Shown piece after piece: positions 23,401 through 35,735 of a stretch of 64,000 nt of DNA. The first letter of the stretch is position 1. Every line of letters starts with the position of its first letter. The stretch is from NCBI RefSeq assembly GCF_963422355.1, contig NC_085085.1:10070806-10134805 (forward strand). Reading direction: 5' to 3'. The position numbers and the translations under genes are program-made. The DNA comes from Corticium candelabrum (Eukaryota; Porifera; Homoscleromorpha; Homosclerophorida; Plakinidae). The notes beneath the pieces were generated by a model. The model did no database searches and was not told where the DNA came from. It was given only the letters and a program-made list of their open reading frames with translations.

Positions 23401-26400
23401 AATTGTAAGAGGAGAAGATGAAGCTGCAATGGTGGAATCTGTTGGTCTGTCACTGGTCAAGCTGCCTGATGTCCTGTATCGTCTTGATCCAGATCTTCTT
23501 GTTGTTCATGGGGACAGATTTGATGCTTTGGCTTTGGCAACATCTGCTGCACTGATGAACTATCGAATTCTGCATCTGGAAGGAGGAGAAGTGAGTGGTA
23601 CTATTGATGACTCGATTCGCCATGCAATCACCAAACTTTCTCATTACCATGCATGTTGTACTGAACGTGCACGTCAGCGTCTAATTGCTATGTGCGAGTC
23701 TCCATCTCGTGTTCTGCTCTCTGGTTGTCCATCTTATGATAAGCTCCTTCGTGCAGACACATCATCACTGGAACGTGTCTGCCATCGGTACCAGGTGGAT
23801 CCTAATGATTTTTTAATTGTCATTCAGCATCCTGTCACCACAAATCAGGTTGAATCTCAAAAGATGTTTTCAGTAATGGTAGATGCTGTCATTGAATTCA
23901 ATCATTCTACACTTTTTCTGTTTCCAAATGTTGATGCTGGAAGCAAAGACTTGACCAGAATTATGCGTCGTCGTGGTCTTGAGTCTCATGGACAGCATCC
24001 CAATATTTCAACAATCAAGCATATACCATTCGATGAGTTTATGATTCTTCTCTCCAAGTGCAAATGTATTGTAGGAAATAGCAGTGCTGGTGTTAGGGAA
24101 GCTGGTGCATTTGGTACTCCAGTTGTCAATGTTGGGTCTCGTCAAACAGGTCGTGAGACAGGAGAAAATGTAGTCCATGTTCGTGATGCTGACTCCAAGG
24201 AAAAGGTTTTAAGAGCTCTTCAGTTGCAGTATGGTAAACGATATCCTCCGTCTCATATTTATGGTGATGGTCGTTGTATCCCACGTATTCTCCAATTCAT
24301 TAAAGAGATTCCATTCAAATCTGGTATTCAAAAAGGCTTCAATTTTCCAGCCATGCCAGCCAGTTCTAGTCAAGATATTGATCATATCCTTGAAATACAG
24401 AGCGCTTTGGCCATTGACATGGGGGGCACAAACCTTCGTGTTGCTATTGTGGATCTTAGAGGGCAAATTGTTTATTACACAAAAGTTCCCAACCCACCTG
24501 TTTTTGAAGAGAGGATCGATGTACTGGCAGCACTGATTTCTGATGCTAAGAAAAAAGCTGTTGAACATGACTGTCGTCTGCTGGGAATTGGTATTAGTAC
24601 TGGAGGCAGAGTTGATCCAAAGGAGGGAGCTTTACTGGATGCCACATCTCTTATCCATGACTGGTCGTATGTGAATTTACGTGCATTGCTTTCAAGCAAA
24701 GTAGAGTTGCCTGTGTGGGTTGACAATGATGGCAACTGTGCTGCTCAGGGAGAAAGACGCTTTGGAAAAGGTCAAGGAGTGAAAGACTGCATTACGGTCA
24801 TTGCAGGCACAGGTGTGGTCTTTGTTGTTGTCACTGATTTTTTGTCCAAGAAATTACCTTATCTCACCAATTTTCATGGGGCATTTGTTTAAGCCATTGC
24901 AAACCATGTATTATTTTATGCAAGTTTGTTGTTCCTTGTGAGGATTCTATATTGTTGCAAACTTATGTTTTTGAGAACTCTGGTTTTTTAGCAACCTAGG
25001 CATTTTCAGTTAGTTACCTATTGTCATTGTTGTTAAAGGAACACTTTACTAGTGCATGCTCTCTTGACTCTGTTCTCTACCCCTAATCGTTTGGTCACTC
25101 TTTAAGTTGGAAAGTTTGGCGCTATCGCAGAGCAAATTTTATATCTGAGCATTATGATAAGACCCAAAAACAAAAGCGTAATATATGAGACGGTTTCCGA
25201 AATGACGTCCAATAAGTGTGGGTTTTGTTTCACCGTTTTATGTAGACTTTGACATGTGCCTTTGTATCACTAACTCACCTTCAATCTATCTACAGCGAAG
25301 CACACAAATTGCAATGCTTAGGCTGTAGAATGAAGGCACTTGGTGGCATGTGATTATGCACAGTGATGCTCATTTTGTGTATCACGCAAGCAATTTTGTA
25401 CTGTACTTCTTTTCGTATAGTCTCCTTTTGTAGAAAAAAACATAGAGGAAAGAGCAAAGGGCTGAACGATGTTCTTGCCACTACTTCTAAGCTTATTCCA
25501 CATTTCAGAACTCATCTGTAACATGTTTGCTTTCACTGTCAGAGTCGCCTGAAGCGTCTAGATTCGTTTCTTGTGTACACTTTGCTATGTTAGTAGCTGG
25601 CCTCGGAAAGCAAGACTAAAACAAGTATGCCGCGCAACACAGCAAGCGTACGGTTCACAGCCCAAGGTTGTATAACGTCTATTGCACGTGTGTGCATTGG
25701 TGAAGTGTCGCTTTAAGAGTTCATACTCTAAGATGGTAGTGAACCAGTACTGTATTTGCCATTTCCAAAAAGGATACGTACATACACATATCGTATGTAA
25801 CTTTACTGCCAATGACTCTACTGTTTGGATGATCTTCAGTGTCCTCATTGTGGCTGACAGTTCTAGGTGCTCTTCTGTTTAGTCACCATGTTTGACATGT
25901 GTTATGCAAGAATGCTTGGATAACAGTGGTTTTTTAAGAAACATGTTTCCTTCCTAAGTCTAAACATTTCAAGGTGAAGAATATTGTTCATAAAGAATTT
26001 GGGGCAGTACGGTAATAATCTGCGTCTTCATTTCGCTTTCATCTTTGTTACCTTGTCTAAGTCATGGACTCAGCTTGAGCTCAGCTGCTTACATTTTTAG
26101 GGGAACACGAGATCATTGTCTACACTTTTCTGATTCCCTCATACCCTCTTTTTGCAGATTAACAAGTGACTGCGTTTACCTCAAACTATATGATTATACA
26201 CAGGCGTGTTAAAGTGTCAAGTTAAAGTCAAATGTTGTTGTTAGCTAGAAGACTATTGTAGAGAATGCTTTATGCTAGCTATTCTGCAGCAGTGGCCGTG
26301 AGTAGTTTCAGCTAGTGTTTGTAGCAGTGGCCACCCACTATGCAGTTACAGGCTGTCGCCCTATTACAATAGAACATTGTTCCAATGTCACACCTATCAC

Positions 26401-27383
26401 TTTCAATCTGAAAGGTGATTTGTCATGCCAACATCCCAGAGTGGTACACAAAAAGATTTCTCTCGGTCTTCATGTAGCCAGATCACTTTCCTCTGAAGGT
26501 CTGGTTACACGAGAGTAGCATTTGGAGTTGTATTGTTATGGTGGAAATATTGGCACAGACAGCGCTAACTGATGCAGCATGCAGATAGTAATAGTCAAAG
26601 TGCTGTAGTTACTGTATTGCTAACAACAGAATGCTCACTCTTCTAAACGCTCAAGTGTGAATAAGCGTCTCTTTTAGTTTCTTATTTACTCATTTGAGAG
26701 TATATCTTGTAAGGATACTTTCACTAAGATATTGCTTCAAGTTTTTTTTATTGAATGATGTTTTTATATATTGATGTCTGAATATGTAGGTATTGGAGGT
26801 GGTATCATTCTTAATGGTGAGGTCCAATATGGCTCTACATTTTGTGCTGCAGAGTTAGGCCATGTCGTTGTCAGCATGGATGGTCCTCTTTGTTCCTGTG
26901 GACAGCATGGCTGTGTTGAAGCATATGCTGGTGGGGCAACGTTAGATCGAGAAGCTAAGTCTCTTCATGAAGCAGGAGAGCTGAATGATTTCCTAGAAGC
27001 AGACAGAGAAGTTTCTGGTACGTAGCACTATGATTTGGAAGTTGACTAGTTTGAATTCTCTTCGCATTACAGGAGTTCATCTTACAGCTGCTGCCAAACT
27101 TGGAAATGTTAATGCTGAAAAAATTGTGCGACGTGCTGGCACTGCTTTAGGAACAGCTATCACTAGCATGCTTCATGTGGTCAACCCTAGTCATGTTATT
27201 TTGTGTGGCCATCTTGCCCCTGTTTATTACAATTATGTGAAAGCTGTCATTCAGCAACGAGCACTACCATCAGCTCGAAAGGTAGAAATTGTGGTGTCAG
27301 AAATCAGTGATCCAGCACTGCTGGGAGCAGCAAGTTTAGTGCTGGACTACAGCATTCGACGTATTTATGGTAACAGTCACTAA
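18739..27383 (+). CDS. GNE: Bifunctional UDP-GlcNAc 2-epimerase / ManNAc kinase, complete, 4 exons
   Basis: GNE is the entry enzyme of sialic acid synthesis: it converts UDP-GlcNAc to ManNAc and phosphorylates it. Exons 18739-18905, 23344-24812, 26790-27017 and 27073-27383 join in frame to 724 residues (human 722). The epimerase half carries [58 protein letters not shown] and [19 protein letters not shown]. Arginines 261 and 264 (TRIMRRRG) align with the human R263/R266 pair of the CMP-sialic-acid feedback site. The kinase half has [10 protein letters not shown] (from residue 414), [14 protein letters not shown] with the catalytic aspartate near 516, and the zinc motif [18 protein letters not shown]. 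Exon 2 alone (1,469 bp) covers most of the epimerase and the kinase start. Intron 1 (4.4 kb) is full of repeats. No lesion is seen. Confidence 0.97.
19165..19361. repeat. Dispersed repeat, copy B (5' part)
   Basis: This stretch matches 9722-9870 (CCCCAC, GTTGGC, GTCAAAGGTCA, GGTGG and TTAATTAACTT blocks in order), with many changes. It ends where the foldback palindrome at 19362 begins, which may have inserted into it. Confidence 0.55.
19362..19629. mobile_element. Large foldback palindrome (MITE-like) in GNE intron 1
   Basis: The left arm (about 19362-19487) is the near-perfect inverse complement of the right arm (about 19504-19629), separated by about 16 bases. Matching blocks in order are TAGAATTTT, AATAGATGT, TATAAAAAGTAATAGAAACA, GATCTATAGATAATATGAAC and GAATCCTTCCAACC. 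It has no coding capacity. Arms of about 125 bp with high identity suggest a young foldback or MITE insertion. A target duplication was not identified. Confidence 0.8.
19924..19988. repeat. (TG)n microsatellite abutting SINE copy 1 upstream
   Basis: About 65 bases of uninterrupted TG repeat, immediately followed by the tRNA-like head of the SINE. Confidence 0.95.
19989..20425 (+). mobile_element. tRNA-derived SINE, copy 1
   Basis: The head TGTAGCTCTATTGGTTAGAG resembles a polymerase III A box, and GGTTCAAGTC at about 20054 fits a B box about 60 bases later, as in a tRNA gene. The body that follows shares GAGTACCTGGTC, TTGACTGG, GGGTACTTGTGGGC and AGCTG-type blocks with 32113-32375. The head does not fold as a complete tRNA to my eye, so this is a SINE rather than a tRNA gene. 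TG repeats flank both sides. Confidence 0.7.
20426..20490. repeat. (TG)n microsatellite following SINE copy 1
   Basis: A 64-base TG run directly after the SINE body. It may be a tail, or the other half of a split target. Confidence 0.95.
21815..22085. repeat. Dispersed repeat, copy C (uninterrupted relative to copy A)
   Basis: It matches the flanks of the insertion in copy A: GTTGAAGAATAT, AGCATTTCTACAG, ACTGTGGAAAGC, AGAGCTTTGG, GGGGCTGGGG and AATAATCAA blocks in the same order. It lies in GNE intron 1 and shows no coding. Confidence 0.65.
24813..26789 (+). other. GNE intron 2; nothing recognisable
   Basis: Nearly 2 kb between the two kinase exons. Only short open frames occur on either strand, none resembling a known protein, and no repeat family seen elsewhere in the window was found. 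Confidence 0.5.
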
Positions 27384-28036
27384 AAGGAGAGCATAGAGGA
27401 ACTTTGCTCATCTGTTGACGAATTAATAAATGACATTAATGTGAAGTTTGTGTTCTGTGTGTCAGTATGTTTTGGAAAGCGTAGATTTGTGTCTTGTAAA
27501 CGTCAGTGTAAGCTTGCAATTGTACTGCATTTGACAGACAAATGTTTAATTTGTGAAAGCAAGCTGCTACAATGACTATTATTTATTTGATATTTGACAT
27601 GTTTGATTAATTAACTATTGGTTTTTAGTCGTTTTACTGAATACTTTGGTTGCACTTCAATAATTCAGCCAGCTACTAGGAACTGCCGTTGCGCTCCGTG
27701 TGCTGTTTCAGATACTCTGAACGTATACTAGCTACGCCTAGTGTAGCGATCCCGTGTGGCCAGTTTTTTTGTGAGAGTCACGTGAACTGCTACAGAACAA
27801 TCAACATTCGGTTGACCCTTGAACTCCACACAAATTGACAATTACTCTAGAAAGTGCTCTTTGTGTCAAATTAATAGTGTCTCCACACTCACAATGAATG
27901 GTACTAATAGATAAAGTATTTATTCATTTTGTATTTAGCTGATTAATTAATTACATCTTGTATCTGTACAACAGTTAAGCACTTGTCACGTGTCTTATGT
28001 CGTCACATACGGGCAAATCAGTTTCGCCTGATTACA
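27384..28036. other. Intergenic region between GNE and the RMND5-type gene
   Basis: These 653 bases hold the GNE 3' untranslated region and the promoter of the next gene. An AATAAAT near 27423 could serve as a GNE polyadenylation signal. No other feature is seen. Confidence 0.45.
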
Positions 28037-31000
28037 ATGGCTGAAGCTGTAGAGGCTGTCGATCGCGAACGGAGTAAGTTGGAAAAGCGCCTCCGCTCTG
28101 TAAAGACGTCAACAATATCATCACTGTCTGAGTTAACTTCTGAGTTGACTCAGCTTCAAGAAAGCATCAGACGAAGTAGAACATTGCGAGAGTCTACTTG
28201 TCTGTTGTTCGTGTAAATACAGTTTTTGTTGGATAGACGGTGACGGTGAAGAAATGTCATGTGAACAAAATAATTTGTTACTTCAAAGTCTAGAGCTCGT
28301 GAGAGATGGAGTTGGGAAGCTCAGCGGCGAACACAAAGACATCCACGGCAGCATTTCTAAAGTCGGAAGAGCCATTGATAGAGTGAGTGCTTTTTCGATA
28401 TTTAGGTTTTTACTGAGTATTCTGGAAGACACTGCGGGTTTAGGCGTATGGGATGCTGTTGTGTTCTCATTATTTCAACTAGTAATTAATTAATTAATTA
28501 ATCTAATCTAATCTTATCAACATTGCATGTTACAACAATTAATTAATATTTAAATGGTTGCAATTTATAAATTCCTAAAAGTTTAAGCGTATTCCTAGGA
28601 TCACAAATTGGGCTGAAATGGTTTTGATAGGCACTCATTCTTTGTTAGACAGTCTTTAGAAGACAGTTTTGTAGATAACTTGACAAACAAGACTGGAAGG
28701 TCATGTGATTGTGGTCTCCAACCATAACAAGATCATTGTGAAGGTTTCAAAGACAGCAAAATTTTGAAAATTCTTTGAGTATAGGCATTTGTGAAAATTA
28801 GTAGGCATAATTTCAGCTATGAGCCATAACAAAGGGGACCTTGCGAAAGTAATGTGACGTAGCAGGTAGCATACTCAAACCATATATTGCTGGAATGACT
28901 TTTAGTCTGGGAGCTATCTGGCTCTGACTATATGGGTCATGCTTTTAGGAGTTTGACATACCCTTAGTTTGGTCCCGTCACGGAGTGGTATTTGCAATTG
29001 ATCATACCTGGCAACCAGGCACAATGGACAAAACACCAGTCAGATCTGCAAAACGTTCCCTTCATTAAAGATTTTTTACCAGAACAGTCTAATTCATGTT
29101 AGGATTTGCCAGTCTTGTGGGAAATAAGCAACCGAACATACCTGTTTGCAACTGCTGGCATGAAATCCATTACTTTCATGACCTACAATATTTACCATAT
29201 CCATCCAAATACAAGCCCCAGCCAGGGCTTGAATTAGATGGTGGAATGCAATAAGCTTCTTTGTGTACTAATAAATGACCTATGACTTGTATTTAGGCAG
29301 GGGTTTTATGGTACGAACATATTGACTACGTTGTGTGACATTCTCCAGCATCAGCCCGGTTGCTTCTACTGATTGTGATTTGTCGTTGCTGATGTAGAGA
29401 TGATGCTTTACTTCCTTCGCAGTGCTTTGATCTCTCAGGCAAGGCGTTAGAGCATCCTCCGTGCCATCAACTTTAGTAGTGATTTCTGCACACTTGAAAG
29501 AATGATAGTCACCAGCGTAGGGTCTGGGGGGAAGCTATAGCCCCAAACATTTTGGGCATGTCACTCCGCTTCAAGCAGAACTCTAAATTAAGTTACCAAA
29601 TTTTCCACTTTATCTTAGAGTAGTATGTTGACGATGACGCTGACTCTTTGATAACACAAATCATCATTTCAGTATGCTAAAACCACTGTCGAAAAGCCGT
29701 GGACACGTGAAGTGTGCATGCCCATCATGTGTACGACAATGATACGCTTTTTGGCAATAGCAGAGTCAAAGAGACCGCATAAAAAAAGCAGAAGCTTTTC
29801 CATCAATTTCTCAAGTAAGTTTAAGGTCGACAACCCGATTGACTATGGAGAATGGAATCTCTGCTACGTAATGATTTGCATGCACTCTGTACTTTCTCCA
29901 CTCTGTGCTCAGGTTATTCTAGCTATAACTAGACTTATTGCTCGCTAGATTACAAAATGCTGAAATTGGTCAACACCTGTTTGCACTGAATTAGTACTAG
30001 AGATATTGTCATCGAGATGCCATTTGATTGCAGCTAGACTTGAAATCTTCATGGCAGAGAACTGCTTCCACTCCTTTATGCACACTGACGGCACTAAGTC
30101 TCCCAGTCTATTTGTAACTTGAAATTGATACTATTTAGTCTACTTACATGTCTAGAAACTGTGAGTGAGGATCATCTCACTGGCATCATGCCGGTGGAAG
30201 TAAAAATGGGCGTGGTTTTGCAGACTGATTGATCCGCCCCAAAACTTGAGGACCACATTACGCCGGTGTGATAGTTTCAAATGAGTGGTTGAGTAGGTGC
30301 CTTAGCTGCAGGTTGAAACAAGTACCGTCTCTACGCCTGCAGCTGAAACAGGATGAGTCTTTTATTCAGTCTGGGTCTTTTATTAAGAACAACACTCAGA
30401 CTAAAAAGCTGGATTTACAATATGCCAACGCTTGAGCATTGTGTTGTCTTGCTTGGGAGTGGCAGGCGTTGCATCACATGCGTTGTACCATTCACAATAT
30501 GATTTCAGCGTACCATAGACGCTGCTGCATGAATTCTTGAACTGACCACTTGTGCTTCGATTGTCTACTGGCAGAACTCTGCTGGAATCCCCAGCTTGCT
30601 CAAAATCCATTTCCGTGCATTTTCCTTAGCACATTGGTCTTTGTACATCTTGCAGCTGATCCACAAGCAATGACAGCTTCCTACACAATCTAGAGACTGC
30701 TCAACGTCGAGTACAGCGCCGAAAAGTAATCATTGCTCACAGAAGCCACACATACATATTTAGTTGGCTGTGATTGGTCGAAGTCTAGGTGATACTTCCG
30801 ACGCGATGTGCTCAGCTTACGGTTCATTGCTCAAATAGAACTCTGTTCTATTTGAACGCATCGTGTCACGTCCCCCTTCTGTCACATTGCGTCAAGCCAT
30901 GTACAGTTTGAATTTAGTAGGACGTGACGCGACCCACGCAATGCTTGTACGAATTTAGATTGATGTTACAGGCAATGCACGTGGAAGGAAAATAGCATCT

Positions 31001-32034
31001 AAATTTGTGATTCTACACGATAATGCTAGCTATTATGGTTTTCAGAATGCGTAGAGCTGTGGAAATGTCGGTGTAAACAGAGCTTCAATTACTAGTTCAA
31101 ATATACCAAGAAGTGACTGATAAGCTAGGATGTTGCATTGTGCTAGAGCTGTAGCATCATTGGCTGACTCTTTAACAAGATGCAGACAAACACATGAAAG
31201 CACAAGTAGCTCAGGTCTAGAGAGTTTACTGAGGGTGCATTGGATTTGCCCATTGCAACCATTCCAGAATAAAGAGAAGTCATTCCAAATCAAACACTCG
31301 TCCAACTCAAACCGCATTCCGGAATGATGATGTGTTGTTGAGGTGTGTGATGGTTGCGCAGTAGTTTGTGTACGTTTGTTGTCATGGCTATGAGCTATTG
31401 CACATGTATGGTTTGCGGTTTGGTCAAACCAACAGGTATTCCCTTCATTCTCACACTGTTTAAGCTTTAGTAAGCCTATAAGCCGAGTAACCGGTCGACA
31501 AAGTGATTTACTCAGAATAGTAAACCGATCATTCTGAATGCAAATCGAACGATTATTCTTGTATTCTTAGTATTCTGAATGGTTGGAATGGGCAAATAAA
31601 ATTAATTGAATGCTTTATTGGAATAACTGGACTAATGGCAGTGCCACTGTACACAGAGCTAAATGCTGACATGAAGTCACTATGTTATTACAAAAAAATA
31701 TAGAATCTCGTGACCATGTCTGAGTTGTTCAATGCTTGCAAAATCAACAACCTCACAACTACTAAGATTTCTATCATATTCTCCAACTAGATTCTTAACG
31801 TTGAATAGCTATGATAGTATTAATATGACATCATCAAATATAAGACATCATCAAGCACACGTGATGTCACTATCGCTGGCCAGTAAAATTTTCTCGTTGC
31901 AACTCTGAGACTTGGTACTCTTCTTAAAATTGTTTAAGTACAGTTACTTTAAGTGATGATCTACATTGCTGCTATTTTTAAGCTATTGACATTTGAAACT
32001 CATAAAGTATCTGTAACTAGTCACTAAGTGTTGG

Positions 32035-32088
<54 letters not shown>

Positions 32089-34586
32089 GGGTGTGTGCAT
32101 GTGTGCGTGTGTGTTTGTAGCTCAATCACTAGCGAGTTGTATACGGTGAATGGAAACATCTGGACTTGTAGGTCACAAGGTCAAGTGCAGGATGAGCACT
32201 GGTGTAATTCCAAGAACTCACACACAATAGCCTCTCGAATAGAAAGGAGTACTTGGTCTTTGACTAGGGCTGGACTGCTCGTTTTGGGCAAGACGATCAT
32301 GTAGCATATGGGTACTTGTGGGCTTTTGAGGTCCAGTTCCAAAGCTGTACCAAAGTCAGCTGATAAAACAATTTTGTGAAAACTCTGATTTGAGGTTAAC
32401 CATTGATTGAATTGCTTTCTTAATAATAAGTTAATGTATTTAATTAAGCTGAGCTCCTACAAGTACTTCCTCATCTATATAGTAACTGAGTTGTAGTAAA
32501 TCTCAGTACATGTACTGGTAGATGTAGCTAAACTTGTTTGTTCTTAGAATTTTACATCTGACATTCACGTGTGCAGTCAAGACAATGTATTGGATTCTCC
32601 AGAACAAGCCTCTATGTTGAACGAAGTTGTATATGAACACTTTTTGAGACAGGGACAGATGGCTGTGGCCAAGTGCCTTATAGAGGTTTTACTTGTACCT
32701 AATTGTTCAAACATCAAATGCTTTATTGATATGTGCTAGTGAGTCTTTGTGTTTGCAGGAAGCTGGTGTTGTAGTTGATCAGGCACATCACAGTCAGTAT
32801 GTCCAATTGAATTGCATTCTAGAGGCATGTAAGGCGAGAAACCTTAGCCCAGCATTGAGGTATGACATTGCAGTTCACCTTTAGAACGAATAATAGAGTT
32901 GTTGACTGAATAGTTGAAAGAGAGCCTTGAATAGTAGAAGGTTGTAACAGTCTTGTGAAAATGTGAAAAAATTGTTTTACTCTGAGCCTTCAGTGTTTGC
33001 TTTGGAATCAAGTAATGTGCTTTGCTGTCTACACAAGGCATGCAAAAGTATCAGCTTGAAGATTAGACATGATATTGGTTGTGAGGATGAAATGTGAAGC
33101 TGTTTGTAGATATTTGAGAAAACAGTTTGTAGATATTTGAGAAAACAGTAACATAATGTGTATTGTTGTAAGAGATCGTTTGCAATTACAAACACATTGT
33201 GGATGTAGCTACATAGTGAACAGTGCTGAATACAAGAGAAGTCTCACAGTGTTTGCGACAGTATTGGCCATACTGGCCAATTGCCTGTTGGGTAGTGAGA
33301 TCGATAGCCAGTTGAAGCATGAAAAGTAGTCATTATTGCTGCTTGGGAGTGAAAATAGTAGGCATAGTGTAGGTACAATCTTTTTATTAGTGCATTGATC
33401 GACCAACTGTGTCACAAAGTGGTTTGGGTGTCAATGCTTATATGGGTTGTTTCCAGGATAGTGCTACTTGCAGGATGGCTTATCTGTTGCAAAGATGAAA
33501 CCATCTTGTTCCTGTTGGCACGCCTCAGGCTTCTCTCATTGTCCCTTGCTAGTCATCATTGACTTGCCTTGAGATGTTTTGCTCATGTGTCATAATTACT
33601 GGAAGGTGTGGAAATTACATGTCCAGTCACAAGAGGCCTGGTGATTTCCCATTTACTCTTACTCTGTCCCAGTGAAGCATGAGATGTTCTTACTATATGG
33701 CAGCCATAGACATGGGAACAAAACAGCTCTTTTTGCATATCTCTTGCTTGTATGCAGTGTCGTACTATGGGGAGACCTGTGTAACACTGTCTAACTCTGT
33801 TAAATAATTTATGGCAGATTATTCACAGATGTGGTGTTTTGCTTTTAGTTGGGCAAGTAAGCACAGAGACGCATTAGAAGCTCATAACAGTCAACTTGAG
33901 TTCAAACTTCATCGTCTTCAGTTTTTGTCACTGCTACAAGCTGGTGACCTTAGAGCAGCTTTGGATTATTCAAAGAACTTGGCTTTATATTCAACATCAT
34001 TTAGAAAAGGCAATTACCGAATAATCTGTCAATTAACTTGAAGTGTTTAATTTGGTTCATTGTTTTTGTCTAAAGGCTATAAAAGACAATGCATGCTAGT
34101 ACAGCTTATTGAAATATCTGCATGTGTAGGTTATGAATAGTGCTAAAAGCTTGTAATTGTATGTCTTGCAAACAGGTAATATTGAGAGAGAGAGAGAGAG
34201 AGCAGAGGTTGTTGTGCCAGGAGAACGTACAGCATTTTTTAATGTGGGACATAGTTATCAGTGTTGCTGTAGTAGCAAATTTCTCTTGTCAATTTTTTTG
34301 GGGAAAGTGTAATACTGGAGATGTTATGAATAAGTTCAATACAGTAGCCTGTGGTGATGCTGTTAAGTTGTGATTGTGCTAAACAATATGAAAAAGGATA
34401 TTGAATATGGCAAGGTGCCCACATTCAGGTGGCATCACAAGCCAGTTTTCCTGCAAGTACGTGGCTCGGTTCCAGGAGATTGCTAGCTTAGACCCAGACC
34501 TCTCATGAGTAGTGCACAGGAGCTCAGCCATAGGGCTGGGGGTGTGACCTTAATGGCAGCTTCTGGCATTTAGTAACAGTTTACAG

Positions 34587-34619
<33 letters not shown>

Positions 34620-35735
34620 CGCGCGCGCATTTCACAGGTATTTAACAAGGCTATATTTCGAGTACTTTGATATAAGTGGGGTGTATGGGGTTAGTATTTT
34701 AGTACTGTTCAGTTGCTTCATCACTATTGTCTAGCAGCTGCTGCAGTTTTTGGCTAGTTTGGTTGTAAATATCTTTTCTAGAAGTGCAACAGCTCATGGG
34801 TTGTTTTCTGTACATTTCACGAGGCTTGGGACAGTCTCCATATGCAGAATTGCTACATTCAAGGTTGTGGGAAGAGGTTTGTGACGACTTTATGCACGAA
34901 GCATGTGCAATACACGGCCTTGCACTGAACAGCCATCTGGCAGCATGGTGAGCTTCATGTATCTCGTGCATGCTCTGGTGCAGTCTACATGTCTGTTTAT
35001 TTAGCCTCAGTGTTGGATGTCAAGCTCTTCCCAGTCTACTGCAGATCAAAGCTGTCATGCAACAGCGACAATGCCCAGACATGTGGATCTCCATGAATGA
35101 GCTTCCGGTTCGCCACACCTGTACATTGTCAACACCTTGGAGTACACTGACGTTTGTCTTTCTAGATTGACATAGATCCTGGATTGAAATTCCAATACCA
35201 TGCTGTCTTTGCTTGCCCTATTCTCCGCCAGCAGTGTACAGCAGAGAACCCACCAATGAGGCTGACATGTGGTCACGTCATTTCAAAGGAAGCAATTAAC
35301 AGACTTGTAGCAGGAATAAGGTGATTTCAAGAGTCCCTTATTACATAGCTCATTTGTTTTTTTGTCTCGGTTGCTACTGAGCATCAAAAGAGCAAAGCTC
35401 GCTAACTTGTATAAAGCGCTCTGCTGTAGTTGCTTGACAAAATCAGTTTGTTTTTTAGTATGCTTGAATTTACTTTGGTGTGTGCGCGCGCGCGCATTTA
35501 GCGTGAGCAAAATATTTCTAAAGTGGAAATCTGATAGGGTTGGACACATTCCAGACTTGTGTGGGTTGAGAAGGGAGATGGGCTGGTTAGGTTGGGACTC
35601 AATTTGGGACCGAAAGTATTGCTAGTTTGGCAATGCATTAGTAGTAAGAGTGGTGCTTTTGTTTGTTACAGATTGAAGTGTCCCTACTGCCCTGTTGAAA
35701 TGACATCTGATGAACCAAGACAAATTTACTTTTAG
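28037..35735 (+). CDS. RMND5A: RMND5A/B-type E3 ubiquitin ligase subunit of the GID/CTLH complex, complete, 9 exons
   Basis: The animal homologue of yeast Gid2 pairs with MAEA in the CTLH E3 ligase. Exons 28037-28175, 28237-28382, 32548-32685, 32759-32859, 33849-34009, 34782-34947, 35005-35107, 35166-35320 and 35672-35735 join in frame to 390 residues (human RMND5A 391). Recognisable blocks are GEHKDIHGSISKVGRAIDR, the LisH/CTLH region LNEVVYEHFLRQGQMAVAK, ASKHRDALEAHNSQLEFKLH, LPSLLQIKAVMQQRQ, and a C-terminal RING-like module (CPILRQQ, MRLTCGHVISKEAI, LKCPYCP) ending RQIYF. The exon 1/intron 1 boundary (61-bp intron) is the least certain. Intron 5 uses an apparent GC donor (34010). Intron 2 holds a SINE and a Harbinger-like fragment. 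The symbol is by family; invertebrates usually have one RMND5 gene. Confidence 0.94.
30405..30970. mobile_element. Possible Harbinger-like fragment in RMND5 intron 2
   Basis: The left end AGCTGGATTTACAATATGCC closely resembles the left terminus of the MITE at 13092, and ACGCTTGAGCATTG-like words follow. The region up to about 30950 holds GC-rich inverted words (for example TGTCACGTCC against GGACGTGACG). I could not define the right end, so the extent is approximate. Confidence 0.4.
32036..32112. repeat. (TG)n microsatellite abutting SINE copy 2 upstream
   Basis: A TG run with a degenerate 3' part (GTGCGTGTGG-type interruptions), directly followed by the SINE head. Confidence 0.9.
32113..32375 (+). 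mobile_element. tRNA-derived SINE, copy 2
   Basis: The head TTTGTAGCTCAATCACTAGC and the later AAGGTCAAGTGC correspond to the A and B boxes of copy 1 but are more diverged. The body shares GAGTACTTGGTC, TTGACTAGGG, GGGTACTTGTGGGC and CAAAGCTG blocks with 19989-20425. It lies in RMND5 intron 2. Confidence 0.65.
33095..33148. repeat. Short tandem duplication
   Basis: A unit of about 26 bases (TTTGTAGATATTTGAGAAAA plus CAG) occurs twice in direct succession in RMND5 intron 4. Confidence 0.8.
34588..34628. repeat. (TG)n(CG)n alternating purine-pyrimidine tract
   Basis: A TG run passes into a CG run in RMND5 intron 5. The tract is a strong candidate for left-handed DNA. Confidence 0.9.
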
